64,000 nt of DNA from Alloactinosynnema sp. L-07 (GCF_900070365.1 NZ_LN850107.1:1488001-1552000); one strand, 5' to 3'; positions 1 to 8,405 are shown, numbered from the stretch's first letter. A program made the numbers and translations. The notes: generated from the sequence alone by a model not told the origin.

Positions 1-1408
1 GGCGGGTGGCCAGTCGCGCGCCCGCGATCCGGATGGCCAGCGGCATCCGGCCGCAGTGCTCGATGATCTCCCGGGCGGGTCGCTCCTCGGCCCGCACCCG
101 ATCGGCGCCGACGATCCGGCTCAGCAGCCCGAACGCCTCGTCGGCGTCGAGCACGTCGAGGTCGACCGGGAGCGCCCCGGCGAGCCCGACCAGTCGGTTG
201 CGGGCGGTCACCAGCACCGCGCAGCCCGCTCCGTCCGGGAGCAGCGACTGGATCTGCTGACCCGTGGCCGCGTCGTCGAGCAGCACCAGCACCCGACGAT
301 CGGACAGGACGCTTCGGTAGAGCGCGGCGCGCTCGTCGGCGGCCGCGGGCATTTCGGCCTGGCCGACGCCCAGTGCCTTGAGGAAGCGCCCCAACACCTC
401 ACCGGGCTCCGCCGGCGCGTCGGTCATCCCGCGCAACTCGGCGTACAGCTGTCCATCGGGGAAGAGTTCGGCGAGTTGGCGGGCGATCCGTGCGGCCAGC
501 GCCGACTTTCCGCTGCCGCCGCGTCCGGTGATCACCTGGACGGGGGCCGCGAGGTTGTCCGGCCGCGGTGTCAGTGCCTCGACCACGGCCGCGATCTGCG
601 GCGCGCGGCCGGTGAAGTCGGCGGTGGACGCGGGCAGCTGCGCCGGGACCAGGATGGACGACTCCGCGACCAGCGGCCCCCGCAGACTCGGGTCCGCGCC
701 CAGGATGGCCTGGTGGATCGCCGCCAGCTCCGGCCCCGGATCGACACCGAGCTCCTCGACCAGCCCGTCCCGGCCGGTCCGGTACGACGCCAGGGCCTCG
801 GACTGCCTGCCCAGCCGGTAGAGCGCGACCATGTGCTGGCCGCGGAACCGCTCGTTGGTCGGATACCGGCCGACCAGCGCGGTCAGCTCCGGCAGCAGCC
901 GGTCCTGGCGGCCCAGTTCGAGGTCGGCGGCGATGCGTTCCTCGGTCGCGGTCAGCCGCAGCTCGTCGAGCCGGGCGGCCTCGCCGGTGAGCGTCTCGCC
1001 CAATCCGTCCAGTGCGGGCCCGCGCCACAGCGCGAGCGCGGCGTCGAGCAGGTCGGAGGTCGTCCGCGGGGTCGACGCGCGGCGGCCTTGGTCGAGCAGC
1101 CCGTGGAAGACGTCGAGGTCGAGCGTGTCCTCCGGCAGGTTCACCGTGTAGCCGGGCGGCCGAGTGACGATGAGGTCATCGATCCCGTGCTCGGTCAGCG
1201 CCCGGCGCAACGTCTTGACGTAGGTCTGGATCACGCTCCGCGCGGTCGCGGGCGGCTCACCCGGCCAGATGACCTCGATGAGCCTGCCGACGGACACGAC
1301 CCGGCCGGACTCCAGCAGCAGCGCGGCGAGCAGGGCCTGTGGCTTCGCCCCGCCCAGCGGCACCGGGCGACCCGACGCCACGACCTCCAGCGGACCCAGG
1401 ATCTTCAC
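1..1408 (-). CDS. SARP-family transcriptional activator (BTAD plus NB-ARC), C-terminus cut by window edge
   Basis: About 469 residues are visible and the frame runs off base 1. The N-terminus (KILGPLEVVASGRPVPLGG) is the OmpR-like winged-helix DNA-binding domain of Streptomyces antibiotic regulatory proteins. It is followed by a bacterial transcriptional activation domain (about residues 95-240, containing RFRGQHMVALYRLGRQSEAL), then an NB-ARC ATPase with Walker A GRGGSGKSALA, Walker B RVLVLLDDA and the CGRMPLAIRIAGARL motif at the edge. AfsR-like proteins of this design sense nucleotide and activate nearby clusters. GTG at 1408 gives the usual family N-terminus; an in-frame TTG at 1435 is the alternative, and neither has a strong ribosome site. 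It is divergent from the wall-hydrolase run at 1583, which makes it a plausible regulator of those genes (inference). Confidence 0.9.
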   Translation of the reverse strand, partial: MKILGPLEVVASGRPVPLGGAKPQALLAALLLESGRVVSVGRLIEVIWPGEPPATARSVIQTYVKTLRRALTEHGIDDLIVTRPPGYTVNLPEDTLDLDVFHGLLDQGRRASTPRTTSDLLDAALALWRGPALDGLGETLTGEAARLDELRLTATEERIAADLELGRQDRLLPELTALVGRYPTNERFRGQHMVALYRLGRQSEALASYRTGRDGLVEELGVDPGPELAAIHQAILGADPSLRGPLVAESSILVPAQLPASTADFTGRAPQIAAVVEALTPRPDNLAAPVQVITGRGGSGKSALAARIARQLAELFPDGQLYAELRGMTDAPAEPGEVLGRFLKALGVGQAEMPAAADERAALYRSVLSDRRVLVLLDDAATGQQIQSLLPDGAGCAVLVTARNRLVGLAGALPVDLDVLDADEAFGLLSRIVGADRVRAEERPAREIIEHCGRMPLAIRIAGARLATR

Positions 1409-1582
1409 CTGGACGGCGGTGCTCGGTGCGGTCAAAGGGTCGATCCATTCGGTGCCACGGGCGCTGTCGAGACGCCAGTGTGGCACGAACGAACCGCCGC
1501 TACGCCGCACTTACAGCAAAGTTTCAGCACCGGCGTCGAGCCTGCTCTTGGCCGCTGAACGCGTCCAGGAGAGGGGACAGCC

Positions 1583-3073
1583 ATGCCAGGTCTTCGCACA
1601 GTGATCGCGGTGGTGCTCAGCGTGCTGGTGGGCGCCGGGGTGATCGTCGTGTCCGGTCCGGCGGCCATCGCCGCCGCCGAGCCATCGATCGTGTCGATCG
1701 CGGAGGCGGAGCTGGCCGACGCCACCCGCAACCACGAGGAGCCGATGGGCAGCGACTGCAACTTCTACGTCGGCCAGACCCGTCCGCACATGGGCGCGTG
1801 CGGCGCGTTCGGCGGCTCGACGTGGCGGTCGGCGAGTTGGTGCGCGGACTTCGCCAAGTACGTGTGGCGCAAGGCGGGCGACATCGAGGCCGCGATGCCG
1901 GACCGGGCGGGCAACCTCAACGGCTGGGCGCATTCCTTCTACGAGTACGGCAAGCGCAACGGCACCTGGCACCCGCGCGAGAGCGGCTACCTGCCCCGGC
2001 CCGGCGACGCGGTCGTGTTCGACTGGCAGGCTGACGGGTTCGACCCGGCCATCGGAAGCTTCGCCGCGGGCGGGTACGACATCGACCACGTGGGGATCGT
2101 GAAGTCGGCCGACGCGAGCCAGGTCCAGGTCATCGAGGGCAATGTCGCCGACCGGATCCAGGCCAGGTCGCACGCGCGGACCAACGCGGCGATCGTGGGC
2201 TACACCTCGCCGTCGAGCGCGTTCTGGCCGACGCAGAGCAAGGGCAATCGGGGCGCGGACGTCACCGCCATCCAGTATCTGCTGGTCCATTCCGGGCGTT
2301 CGGTGTCCACCGACGGCGATTTCGGCGGCGGGACGGACACGGCGGTGCGCGATTTCCAGGCGGCCAAGGGGCTTGGCGCCGACGGGAATGTGGGCCCGAA
2401 TACCTGGACCGCGCTCGCGGTAAGTGTCCAACACGGCGACAACAATAACGCCGTGCGCGCGCTGCAATACCAGCTCAACGTCAAACGGAATGCCGGCCTG
2501 ACTGTGGACGGTGATTTCGGCGGCGGCACCCGGGCGGCGGTGGTGAGTTTCCAGCAGCACGCCGGAATCGAGGCGAACGGAATTGTCGGGCCGATCACCT
2601 GGCGGAATCTGATCTGGCACTACCAGCAGGTGGACCATCCCGACGTGGCCGCCACCTGCCGGTCCGCGTCGCCCGCGCAGTGGGGGACCGGTGCGGCCGT
2701 GGGCCAGCTGACGGCCGCCGCGACCAGGATGCACACCGCCGGGTTCGGTCCGGTGGCCGTGCGGGAGGTCGGCGCCGAACACGTCGAGGGGCAGACGGGA
2801 CGCGTGCGCGGGCTCGACGTCGACGTGCGGCTCATGCGCACCGACCGCGGCCAGTGCTCGGGCGATGTCGACCGCTTCTCCGCGCTCTACGACCGCGGCG
2901 CGACCCGCGAACTGGTCCGGTCCCTGCGCGCCACGGGACGGGTCAAGGCGGTCTACTTCAACGACCCCGTGCTGATCGGCGAGGGTTTGGTCACGAAGGC
3001 CGAGAGCCACGACGACCGCCTCCAGGTGCGGTACTGCGAGGTCGTCCACCCCGACGCCCAGTACGACTGCTGA
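1583..3073 (+). CDS. Secreted CHAP amidase/endopeptidase with two peptidoglycan-binding domains and a degenerate M74 domain
   Basis: 496 residues, with GGAGAGG upstream of ATG. Signal peptide about 1-32 (ends AIAAA). A CHAP cysteine-peptidase domain follows (about 55-210; Cys87 in WCADF, His169 in DHVGIV, and an EGN motif at 185-187). Two PG_binding_1 repeats lie at about 213-280 and 283-345 (each with DGDFGGGT and VGP.TW). The C-terminus resembles MepA-type murein endopeptidase (M74), but two zinc ligands are replaced: the first-motif His is Arg407 and the last His is Gln481 (HDDRLQ rather than HDDHLH). Asp414 is kept. The C-terminal domain is therefore probably inactive, and hydrolysis is expected from the CHAP domain on extracytoplasmic peptidoglycan. 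The next regulator gene overlaps its stop codon. Confidence 0.88.
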   Translation: MPGLRTVIAVVLSVLVGAGVIVVSGPAAIAAAEPSIVSIAEAELADATRNHEEPMGSDCNFYVGQTRPHMGACGAFGGSTWRSASWCADFAKYVWRKAGDIEAAMPDRAGNLNGWAHSFYEYGKRNGTWHPRESGYLPRPGDAVVFDWQADGFDPAIGSFAAGGYDIDHVGIVKSADASQVQVIEGNVADRIQARSHARTNAAIVGYTSPSSAFWPTQSKGNRGADVTAIQYLLVHSGRSVSTDGDFGGGTDTAVRDFQAAKGLGADGNVGPNTWTALAVSVQHGDNNNAVRALQYQLNVKRNAGLTVDGDFGGGTRAAVVSFQQHAGIEANGIVGPITWRNLIWHYQQVDHPDVAATCRSASPAQWGTGAAVGQLTAAATRMHTAGFGPVAVREVGAEHVEGQTGRVRGLDVDVRLMRTDRGQCSGDVDRFSALYDRGATRELVRSLRATGRVKAVYFNDPVLIGEGLVTKAESHDDRLQVRYCEVVHPDAQYDC

Positions 3074-3663
3074 TGGCGCCGGTCGAGGCACCGGGCGTGC
3101 GGGTCGCGCTGGCGCTGCGCAGCGGGACGCTCCGGGACAAGATCGACGACCTGCTCGGCCACCTGGACTGGGTGCACCGCTGCGGGAGCCGCGACCCCAC
3201 GGCGGGCGTGGTGTTCGTGGACGCGCCGACCGCCCAGCCGGGCGGGGTGCGGGTGGTCGCGGTGCTCACCGAGCCCGCCGCGCTGGGGCCCGCCATCCGG
3301 GCGGGCGCGCACGGCGTCGTCCTGGCCGACGATCCCGCCGAGGACATCGGCCGGGCGGTCCACGACGTGGTCCGCCACGGCGGATGGGTCTCGCCGAGGC
3401 TGGCCGGGACGCTGCTGGGCCTGGTGCCCGCCGCCGCACCTGGCGCCGCGGTCGACCCGGTCGACCTCACCGCGCGCGAACGTGAGGCACTGCGGCTGCT
3501 CGCCGACGGTCTGGAGAACGCCGACATCGCCGCGGCGATGTTCATCAGCGTGAGCGCGGTGAAATACCACGTCTCCAATATTCTGCGGAAATTCGACTGC
3601 CGCGATCGAACGCAATTGGTGGCCCGGCTTAATCGCTCCGGGAAAACCTGGTCGCAAGACTAG
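3073..3663 (+). CDS. LuxR-type regulator with atypical receiver-like N-terminus
   Basis: 196 residues. ATG at 3073 overlaps the upstream stop (TGATG), so translation is probably coupled to the hydrolase gene. The C-terminal part (about 128-190) is a clear LuxR/NarL helix-turn-helix (LTAREREALRLL, then SVSAVKYHVSNILRKF). The N-terminal 120 residues have the size and hydrophobic-strand pattern of a receiver domain. Asp50 could sit at the phosphorylation position, but the usual acidic pair (the strand reads VALALRSG) and the conserved Lys (GVVLADDP) are not evident, so ordinary phosphorylation is doubtful. It most likely regulates the surrounding wall-hydrolase genes. Confidence 0.82.
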   Translation: MAPVEAPGVRVALALRSGTLRDKIDDLLGHLDWVHRCGSRDPTAGVVFVDAPTAQPGGVRVVAVLTEPAALGPAIRAGAHGVVLADDPAEDIGRAVHDVVRHGGWVSPRLAGTLLGLVPAAAPGAAVDPVDLTAREREALRLLADGLENADIAAAMFISVSAVKYHVSNILRKFDCRDRTQLVARLNRSGKTWSQD

Positions 3664-3727
3664 GGTCATGAAATCGGCTGGCTCGTAATCTTCACCTATC
3701 GCAGTTGAATGAATCAACGGAGGAGAT

Positions 3728-4693
3728 ATGAGAGCCAGGCTATTGAGCGCGCTCGCGGTCGCCGTGATCGCATTGGTGACACTTACCGCGCAGCAGGCAC
3801 AAGCGTTCTCCCAAGCCTTCTGGCCGACCCAGAGCAAAGGCAACCGCGGCGCCGACGTGGTGGCGATCCAGTACTTCCTCGTCCACTCGGGACGGTCGGT
3901 GTCGGTCGACGGCGACTTCGGCGGCGGCACCGACGCCGCGGTCCGCGACTTCCAGGCGGCCAAAGGGCTCGGCGCGGACGGCAACGTCGGCCCCAACACC
4001 TGGAACGCGCTCGCGGTCAGCGTCCAGCAGGGCGACAACAACAACGCCGTGAAAGCCCTGCAGTACCAGCTCAACGTCAAGCGCAACGCCGGGCTGAGCG
4101 TGGACGGCGACTTCGGCGGTGGCACGCGGGCGGCGGTGGTCAGCTTCCAGCAGCACGCCGGGATCGAGGCCAACGGCGTCGTCGGCCCGATCACCTGGCG
4201 CAACCTGATCTGGCACTACCAGCAGATCGACCGGCCCGACGTGGCCCAGACCTGCCAGTTCGCCTCAAGCGTTAACGGACACACCGCGCACTGGGGTACC
4301 GGCGCCGCGGTCGGCCAGCTCACGGCGGCGGCCGGGCGGGTGCACAGCGCGGGCCTTGGCCCGGTGGCCGTGCGCGACCTCAGCTTCGAACACGGCGGGG
4401 CCATCCCCGACCACGCCAGCCACGAGCAGGGCTTGGACGCCGACCTGCACCCGATGCGCACCGACCGCAACCAGTGCGCGGGCCAGGTCGACCGGTTCTC
4501 CGCGCTCTACGACCGCTCGGCCACCCGGGAACTGGCCCGCGCGCTGCGCGCCACCGGCCGGGTCAAGACGATCTACTTCAACGACCCGGTGCTGATCTCC
4601 GAGGGCCTGACCCAGCAGCAGCCCAACCACGACGACCACCTGCACGTGCGCTACTGCGAGGTCGTCCACCCCGACTACAAGTACGACTGCTGA
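3728..4693 (+). CDS. Secreted M74 (MepA-like) murein endopeptidase with two peptidoglycan-binding domains
   Basis: 321 residues, with GGAGGAG just before ATG. Signal peptide about 1-26 (ends QQAQA). Two PG_binding_1 repeats at about 30-97 and 100-160 are nearly identical in protein to those of the gene at 1583. The C-terminal domain (about 185-321) carries the M74 zinc motifs: His232-x2-Gly-x3-Asp239 (HEQGLDAD) and HDDHLH (His301, His304, His306). MepA-type enzymes are LAS metallopeptidases that cut D-Ala-meso-DAP cross-links in peptidoglycan. The zinc ligand set looks complete, unlike the upstream paralogue. Ten bases separate it from the next hydrolase gene. Confidence 0.88.
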   Translation: MRARLLSALAVAVIALVTLTAQQAQAFSQAFWPTQSKGNRGADVVAIQYFLVHSGRSVSVDGDFGGGTDAAVRDFQAAKGLGADGNVGPNTWNALAVSVQQGDNNNAVKALQYQLNVKRNAGLSVDGDFGGGTRAAVVSFQQHAGIEANGVVGPITWRNLIWHYQQIDRPDVAQTCQFASSVNGHTAHWGTGAAVGQLTAAAGRVHSAGLGPVAVRDLSFEHGGAIPDHASHEQGLDADLHPMRTDRNQCAGQVDRFSALYDRSATRELARALRATGRVKTIYFNDPVLISEGLTQQQPNHDDHLHVRYCEVVHPDYKYDC

Positions 4694-4702
4694 GGCATTG
4701 AC

Positions 4703-5947
4703 ATGCAGTCGACAGCAGTCCGCGCGGGCATCGTCGCGACCGTGATCGCGGGAATGACCATCGCGCTCAGCCCCCAGGCCGCCGCGGCGGCCGCGCCCCA
4801 CCCGAACACGTTCTCCGGCAAGGCGTTCGACACCTGTGAGACGCCGTCCTCGGCGACCATGCAGGCCTGGTCGGCCTCGCCATACCGGTCGATCGGGATC
4901 TACTTCGGCGGCGACGGCCGCGGCTGCCGCACCCAGGCCAACCTCACCGCCGCGTGGGTCAGTGAGCAGACCGCCCGCGGCTGGCACCTGCTCCCGCTCT
5001 ACGTGGGCAGGCAGGCGCCGTGCAGCACGACCCAGACGCTGCGGATGTCGGCCGACCCGGCCACCGCCCGCGACCAGGGCCGCGCCGACGCGACCGACGC
5101 GCTCACCCGCGCCGCCGCGCTGGGCATCGGGCCGGGAAGCGTGCTCTACAACGACATGGAGCACTACGACAGCGCCAACACCGGCTGCAAGACCGCGGTG
5201 CTCACCTACCTGACCGGGTGGACCGAGCGGGTCCACGAACTCGACTACCTCTCGGGGGTGTACTCCAGCGCGGCCTCCGGGATCCGTGACCTGGCCGCGG
5301 TCTACCGGTCCACCACCTACGCCCGGCCCGACCACATCGACTTCGCCTGGTGGAACGGGGCAGCCGACACCAACGCGGGCTCCTACGTCCCGGCCCAGTA
5401 CTGGTCCAACCACCAGCGGATCCACCAGTACCGGGGCGACTTCCACGAGACCTACGGCGGGGTGCGGATCTACGTCGACGCCAACCAGGTCGACGTCGCG
5501 CCGCCGGTCAACCGTGACTTCGCGGCCTACCCGACCCTCAACCGCGGCGCGAACAGGACCGAGGTTGCCGCCCTGCAGTACCTGCTCAAAGACGACGGCC
5601 GCGACGCGGGCACCGTCGACGGCGACTTCGGCAGCGGCACCGAAGCCGCGGTCAAAGCGTTCCAGAGCGCCCATGGCCTGACCGCGGACGGCGAGGTGGG
5701 GCGGCGCACCTGGACGGCCCTGCTCTCGGCGGGCTGGCAGCCGAAGCTGCGCCCGGGAGCCACCGGGCAGGAGGTGCGGCGCCTGCAGCGGGCACTGACC
5801 GCCGCGCTCGGCCGGACCGTCGGCGTCGACGGCGAGTACGGACCGAACACCGAGCAGGCGGTGCGTGAGTACCAGACCAGCCGCGGCCTCAGCGCCGACG
5901 GCAACGCCGGACTTCAGACCTGGACCGCGCTGCAAAGCGGCCAGTAA
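4703..5947 (+). CDS. Secreted DUF1906 glycoside-hydrolase-like protein with two peptidoglycan-binding domains
   Basis: 414 residues. Signal peptide about 1-32 (ends AAAAA). The region of about 35-265 matches the DUF1906 (Rv2525c-like) glycoside-hydrolase-like TIM barrel: it opens KAFDTCETPSSATMQAW, has SIGIYFGG, an acidic YNDMEHYD motif and ends YVDANQVDV. Two PG_binding_1 repeats follow at about 275-335 and 345-410. In mycobacteria, Rv2525c is exported and linked to the envelope; its reaction is unresolved. The start lies 10 bases after the preceding stop, with TGAGG as a weak ribosome site, so it is probably in the same transcript. Confidence 0.85.
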   Translation: MQSTAVRAGIVATVIAGMTIALSPQAAAAAAPHPNTFSGKAFDTCETPSSATMQAWSASPYRSIGIYFGGDGRGCRTQANLTAAWVSEQTARGWHLLPLYVGRQAPCSTTQTLRMSADPATARDQGRADATDALTRAAALGIGPGSVLYNDMEHYDSANTGCKTAVLTYLTGWTERVHELDYLSGVYSSAASGIRDLAAVYRSTTYARPDHIDFAWWNGAADTNAGSYVPAQYWSNHQRIHQYRGDFHETYGGVRIYVDANQVDVAPPVNRDFAAYPTLNRGANRTEVAALQYLLKDDGRDAGTVDGDFGSGTEAAVKAFQSAHGLTADGEVGRRTWTALLSAGWQPKLRPGATGQEVRRLQRALTAALGRTVGVDGEYGPNTEQAVREYQTSRGLSADGNAGLQTWTALQSGQ

Positions 5948-5972
5948 TCCTTCGCACACAAGGGAGAAACCG

Positions 5973-6932
5973 ATGAACGACACGACCCGCAGAGCAGGCC
6001 TGTTCGCCACGATCGTTGCCATGCTCGCCATGATCTTCACCCTGGTCTTGCCCCAGTCGGCGAGCGCGGCGACGTTACCCGCCTGGCCGAACATGGCCCA
6101 GGGGACCTCCGGCCCCAATGTGACCAGTGCGCAACACCTGTTGCGGCACCACGGTTACAACATCTCCGCCGACGGCAACTTCGGCCCGGGGACGGCCGAC
6201 GCGGTCCGCCAGTTCCAGACCGCCAAGGGCATTGGCGTCGACGGCCAGATCGGCCCGCAGACCTGGGCGAAGCTGGTCGTCAGCGTGCAGCGGTACAACA
6301 ACAGCGAGGCGGTCAAGGGCGCGCAGGTCCAGCTCAACCGCTATGGCTACGGCCTGACCGTGGACGGCGACTTCGGCGGCGGCACGCACAACGCGGCGGT
6401 CGCGTTCCAGACGGCGCAGGGCCTGGAGAACAACGGCAACATCGGCCCGATGACCTGGCAGGCGCTCGTCGGCGGCACCCCTGGAGGTGGCGGCGGCACC
6501 TCCGGCTACAGCCTCCCGCTGGCCAAGTCCGCCCTGCCGCGCGGCGAGTACGACGACCCGCACCACGACTACCCGGCGATCGACCTGCCGGTGAACGGCC
6601 AGCCCGCGTACGCGATGGTCAGCGGCACCGCCTACCGGATCAACGACGGCGCCACCACCGGCTGCGGCTACGGCGTGAAGATCTTCAAGGACGGCGTCGA
6701 ATACCAGTACTGCCACTTCAGCGGCTGGTCGGTCAGTGACGGCGCGACCGTGACGGCGGGGGACCGGATCGGCACCACCGGCAACACCGGCAACTCCACC
6801 GGCCCGCACCTGCACATCGCCATCAAGATCAGCGGCGTGAAGTACTGCCCGCAGAACTTCCTGCTCGCGCTCTACGACGGGGTCACCCCGCCCGCGCCGT
6901 CGAGCCTGCCGAGGACCGGCTGCTTCTACTGA
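5973..6932 (+). CDS. Secreted M23 (LytM-type) peptidase with two peptidoglycan-binding domains
   Basis: 319 residues, with AGGGAG upstream of ATG. Signal peptide about 1-32 (ends SASAA). Two PG_binding_1 repeats (about 37-100 and 105-167), a glycine-rich linker (about 168-177) and a C-terminal M23 domain. The zinc motifs appear as HHDYPAIDL (His198, Asp204) and GPHLHI (His279, His281). The His-Asp spacing is longer than the classic HxxxD. The enzyme would cut peptide stems or cross-links of peptidoglycan outside the membrane. Leu35 is encoded by TTA (6075-6077), a rare codon in such genomes that suggests bldA-dependent translation. A strong hairpin follows at 6949. Confidence 0.88.
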   Translation: MNDTTRRAGLFATIVAMLAMIFTLVLPQSASAATLPAWPNMAQGTSGPNVTSAQHLLRHHGYNISADGNFGPGTADAVRQFQTAKGIGVDGQIGPQTWAKLVVSVQRYNNSEAVKGAQVQLNRYGYGLTVDGDFGGGTHNAAVAFQTAQGLENNGNIGPMTWQALVGGTPGGGGGTSGYSLPLAKSALPRGEYDDPHHDYPAIDLPVNGQPAYAMVSGTAYRINDGATTGCGYGVKIFKDGVEYQYCHFSGWSVSDGATVTAGDRIGTTGNTGNSTGPHLHIAIKISGVKYCPQNFLLALYDGVTPPAPSSLPRTGCFY

Positions 6933-6948
6933 TCCACGCCACACCCGC

Positions 6949-6981
6949 CGCTCGGCTCCCGGTCCGCCCGGGAGCCGAGCG
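6949..6981 (+). terminator. Hairpin terminator after the hydrolase run
   Basis: Perfect 14-bp stem (CGCTCGGCTCCCGG pairing with 6968-6981) with a 5-base loop, 17 bases after the M23 stop. No T-tract follows, as is common in high-GC actinobacteria. Confidence 0.7.
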
Positions 6982-7003
6982 CCGTTCGCCAGATGAGGTG
7001 GAG

Positions 7004-7465
7004 ATGACTGTATTCGGAGATCCGCGGATCCGGCGAGTTCCCGTCGTGGAGTGCCACGAGCCGCTGATCGACCTGCGCGGGATCGAGGCGCTGCGGGTCG
7101 CCCACCCGACCGGCGCCCGCCTGCGCCGCGGGGTGGTCGACCGGCTCGTCGCGGCCCAGACCCTGTTGCGGACCGATCTGCGGCTCATGGTCGTCGAGGG
7201 CTTTCGCCCGCCGCCCCCGCCGATCTTGTGCGTCGACCCGGACGCCCACGGCAGCGGCGCCGCGGTGGATCTGACGCTGTGCACGCCGAGCGGTGTGGAA
7301 TTGGTGCGAGGCCAGGAGTCCAGCTCGGTCCTCGGCGCGGCGCTCAGTGCCGTGGGACTGGTCAACTACGACGCCGAGTGGTGGCATTGGTCATACGGCG
7401 ACCGCCACTGGGCCTTCGCCACGGGCGCGGTATCGGCACGCTACGGCCCGGTCACTGTCCCATGA
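7004..7465 (+). CDS. VanX-like D-Ala-D-Ala dipeptidase (M15D), cytoplasmic
   Basis: 153 residues, shorter than VanX (about 200). ATG 7004 follows GAGGTGGAG; a GTG two codons upstream is possible. Signature residues are present: Arg68 in VEGFRP, His82 and Asp89 in the zinc motif HGSGAAVD, and Glu125/His128 in EWWH. There is no signal peptide. VanX-type enzymes hydrolyse free D-alanyl-D-alanine, either lowering the wall precursor pool (vancomycin resistance) or recycling wall dipeptide. Its place after four exported wall hydrolases favours recycling of released dipeptide, but this is inference. The proline run after FRP is unusual. Confidence 0.8.
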   Translation: MTVFGDPRIRRVPVVECHEPLIDLRGIEALRVAHPTGARLRRGVVDRLVAAQTLLRTDLRLMVVEGFRPPPPPILCVDPDAHGSGAAVDLTLCTPSGVELVRGQESSSVLGAALSAVGLVNYDAEWWHWSYGDRHWAFATGAVSARYGPVTVP

Positions 7466-7476
7466 GGACAGTGTGC

Positions 7477-8349
7477 TCAGCCGAACTCAAGCCGGTCGGG
7501 ATCCGCTGCGGCCTGTTCCTCCGGCGTCGACCACGGGGTCACCGGTCGGGGGAGCGGTTGCCCGTCGACCACGAGATCCGAGCGTTCCGACCAGAAGCAG
7601 AGGTGATCGCGGACCGGGAGGGCGTCGTGTCGCGGATCGCGGTAGGTCCAGGCGATGTCCTTGCCCGCGGTGTTCCCGTCGACCAGTGAGAAGTACGACG
7701 CGAAACCCTTGTACGCGCAGGTCGACGTGGTGTCGCTGGGCGTCAGGAGTTCCGATTCGACGTGCTCCGCCGGGAAATACCACCGCGGCGGCAGATGCGT
7801 TTCGAGCAGCAGCAGCGGGCGCGAACTGGAGGCCAGCCGCGTCCCGTTGAGGGAGACCTCGACGAGCCGTGAGCTGGGCAGGACCTCGATCCGCTCGAAC
7901 GGGTCGTGCGCGTGGCCGACGGTCTGCTGTTCCTCGGCCCACCACGAGTCGAACGCGTTGAAGTCGAGGACCACAATTTCGGCGAGGTCGGGATCGGCTG
8001 GGAGGTATCCGGCCTGGGCGACCGTCACCCCGTCCAAGACGAGGTCGACCACGGTCCCGGCGCAGGTGTGGAGCGAGAAGTCCATCGGTCCGAGCATCCC
8101 GGGCACGGTCGTGAGGTCGGGCGCCGCGGGCTGGGGATCGGTGGGGACCACCTGCCCGCGGATGTCGCCGACCGGGACGCCGTACACCGGGACGAGCCGC
8201 CGCGGCTCCCACACCAGCACGGCGCTCCAGGTGTCGACCACGGTCGTGTCCGCGATGCGGGCGCGGGTCCGGAACAACGTGGGCTCGTACCGGAGATCCG
8301 ACATCGCCTTGCCTAGATGGTGTCTCATCCGCAACGCCATGGCGTCCAT
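7477..8349 (-). CDS. DUF427-domain protein with two DUF427-like halves
   Basis: 290 residues from ATG 8349, with a GGGGGAA ribosome site about 11 bases upstream. DUF427 proteins are small soluble beta-rich proteins of unknown activity. Two related halves are visible. The first contains DTWSAVLVWEPRRLVPVYGVP. The second contains SSRPLLLLETHLPPRWYFP, then the typical CAYKGFASYFSL and DIAWTYRDPRHDALPVRDHL. It stops close to the VanX-like gene, with which it is convergent. No operon partner is apparent. Confidence 0.8.
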   Translation of the reverse strand: MDAMALRMRHHLGKAMSDLRYEPTLFRTRARIADTTVVDTWSAVLVWEPRRLVPVYGVPVGDIRGQVVPTDPQPAAPDLTTVPGMLGPMDFSLHTCAGTVVDLVLDGVTVAQAGYLPADPDLAEIVVLDFNAFDSWWAEEQQTVGHAHDPFERIEVLPSSRLVEVSLNGTRLASSSRPLLLLETHLPPRWYFPAEHVESELLTPSDTTSTCAYKGFASYFSLVDGNTAGKDIAWTYRDPRHDALPVRDHLCFWSERSDLVVDGQPLPRPVTPWSTPEEQAAADPDRLEFG

Positions 8350-8405
8350 TGTGCATCCGATTCCCCCGCGCCGAAGTCCGACGACCCGGCGCGGGGGAGT
8401 GGGTC

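Noticed and set aside
56..1558. Long plus-strand open frame opposite the SARP gene
   Set aside because: Its protein is Arg/Gly/Gln-rich with no domain. The minus-strand frame carries clear BTAD and NB-ARC motifs.
4265..6118. 617-codon minus-strand frame across the hydrolase genes
   Set aside because: Antisense shadow in GC-rich DNA. The plus-strand genes have signal peptides, ribosome sites and PG-binding repeats.
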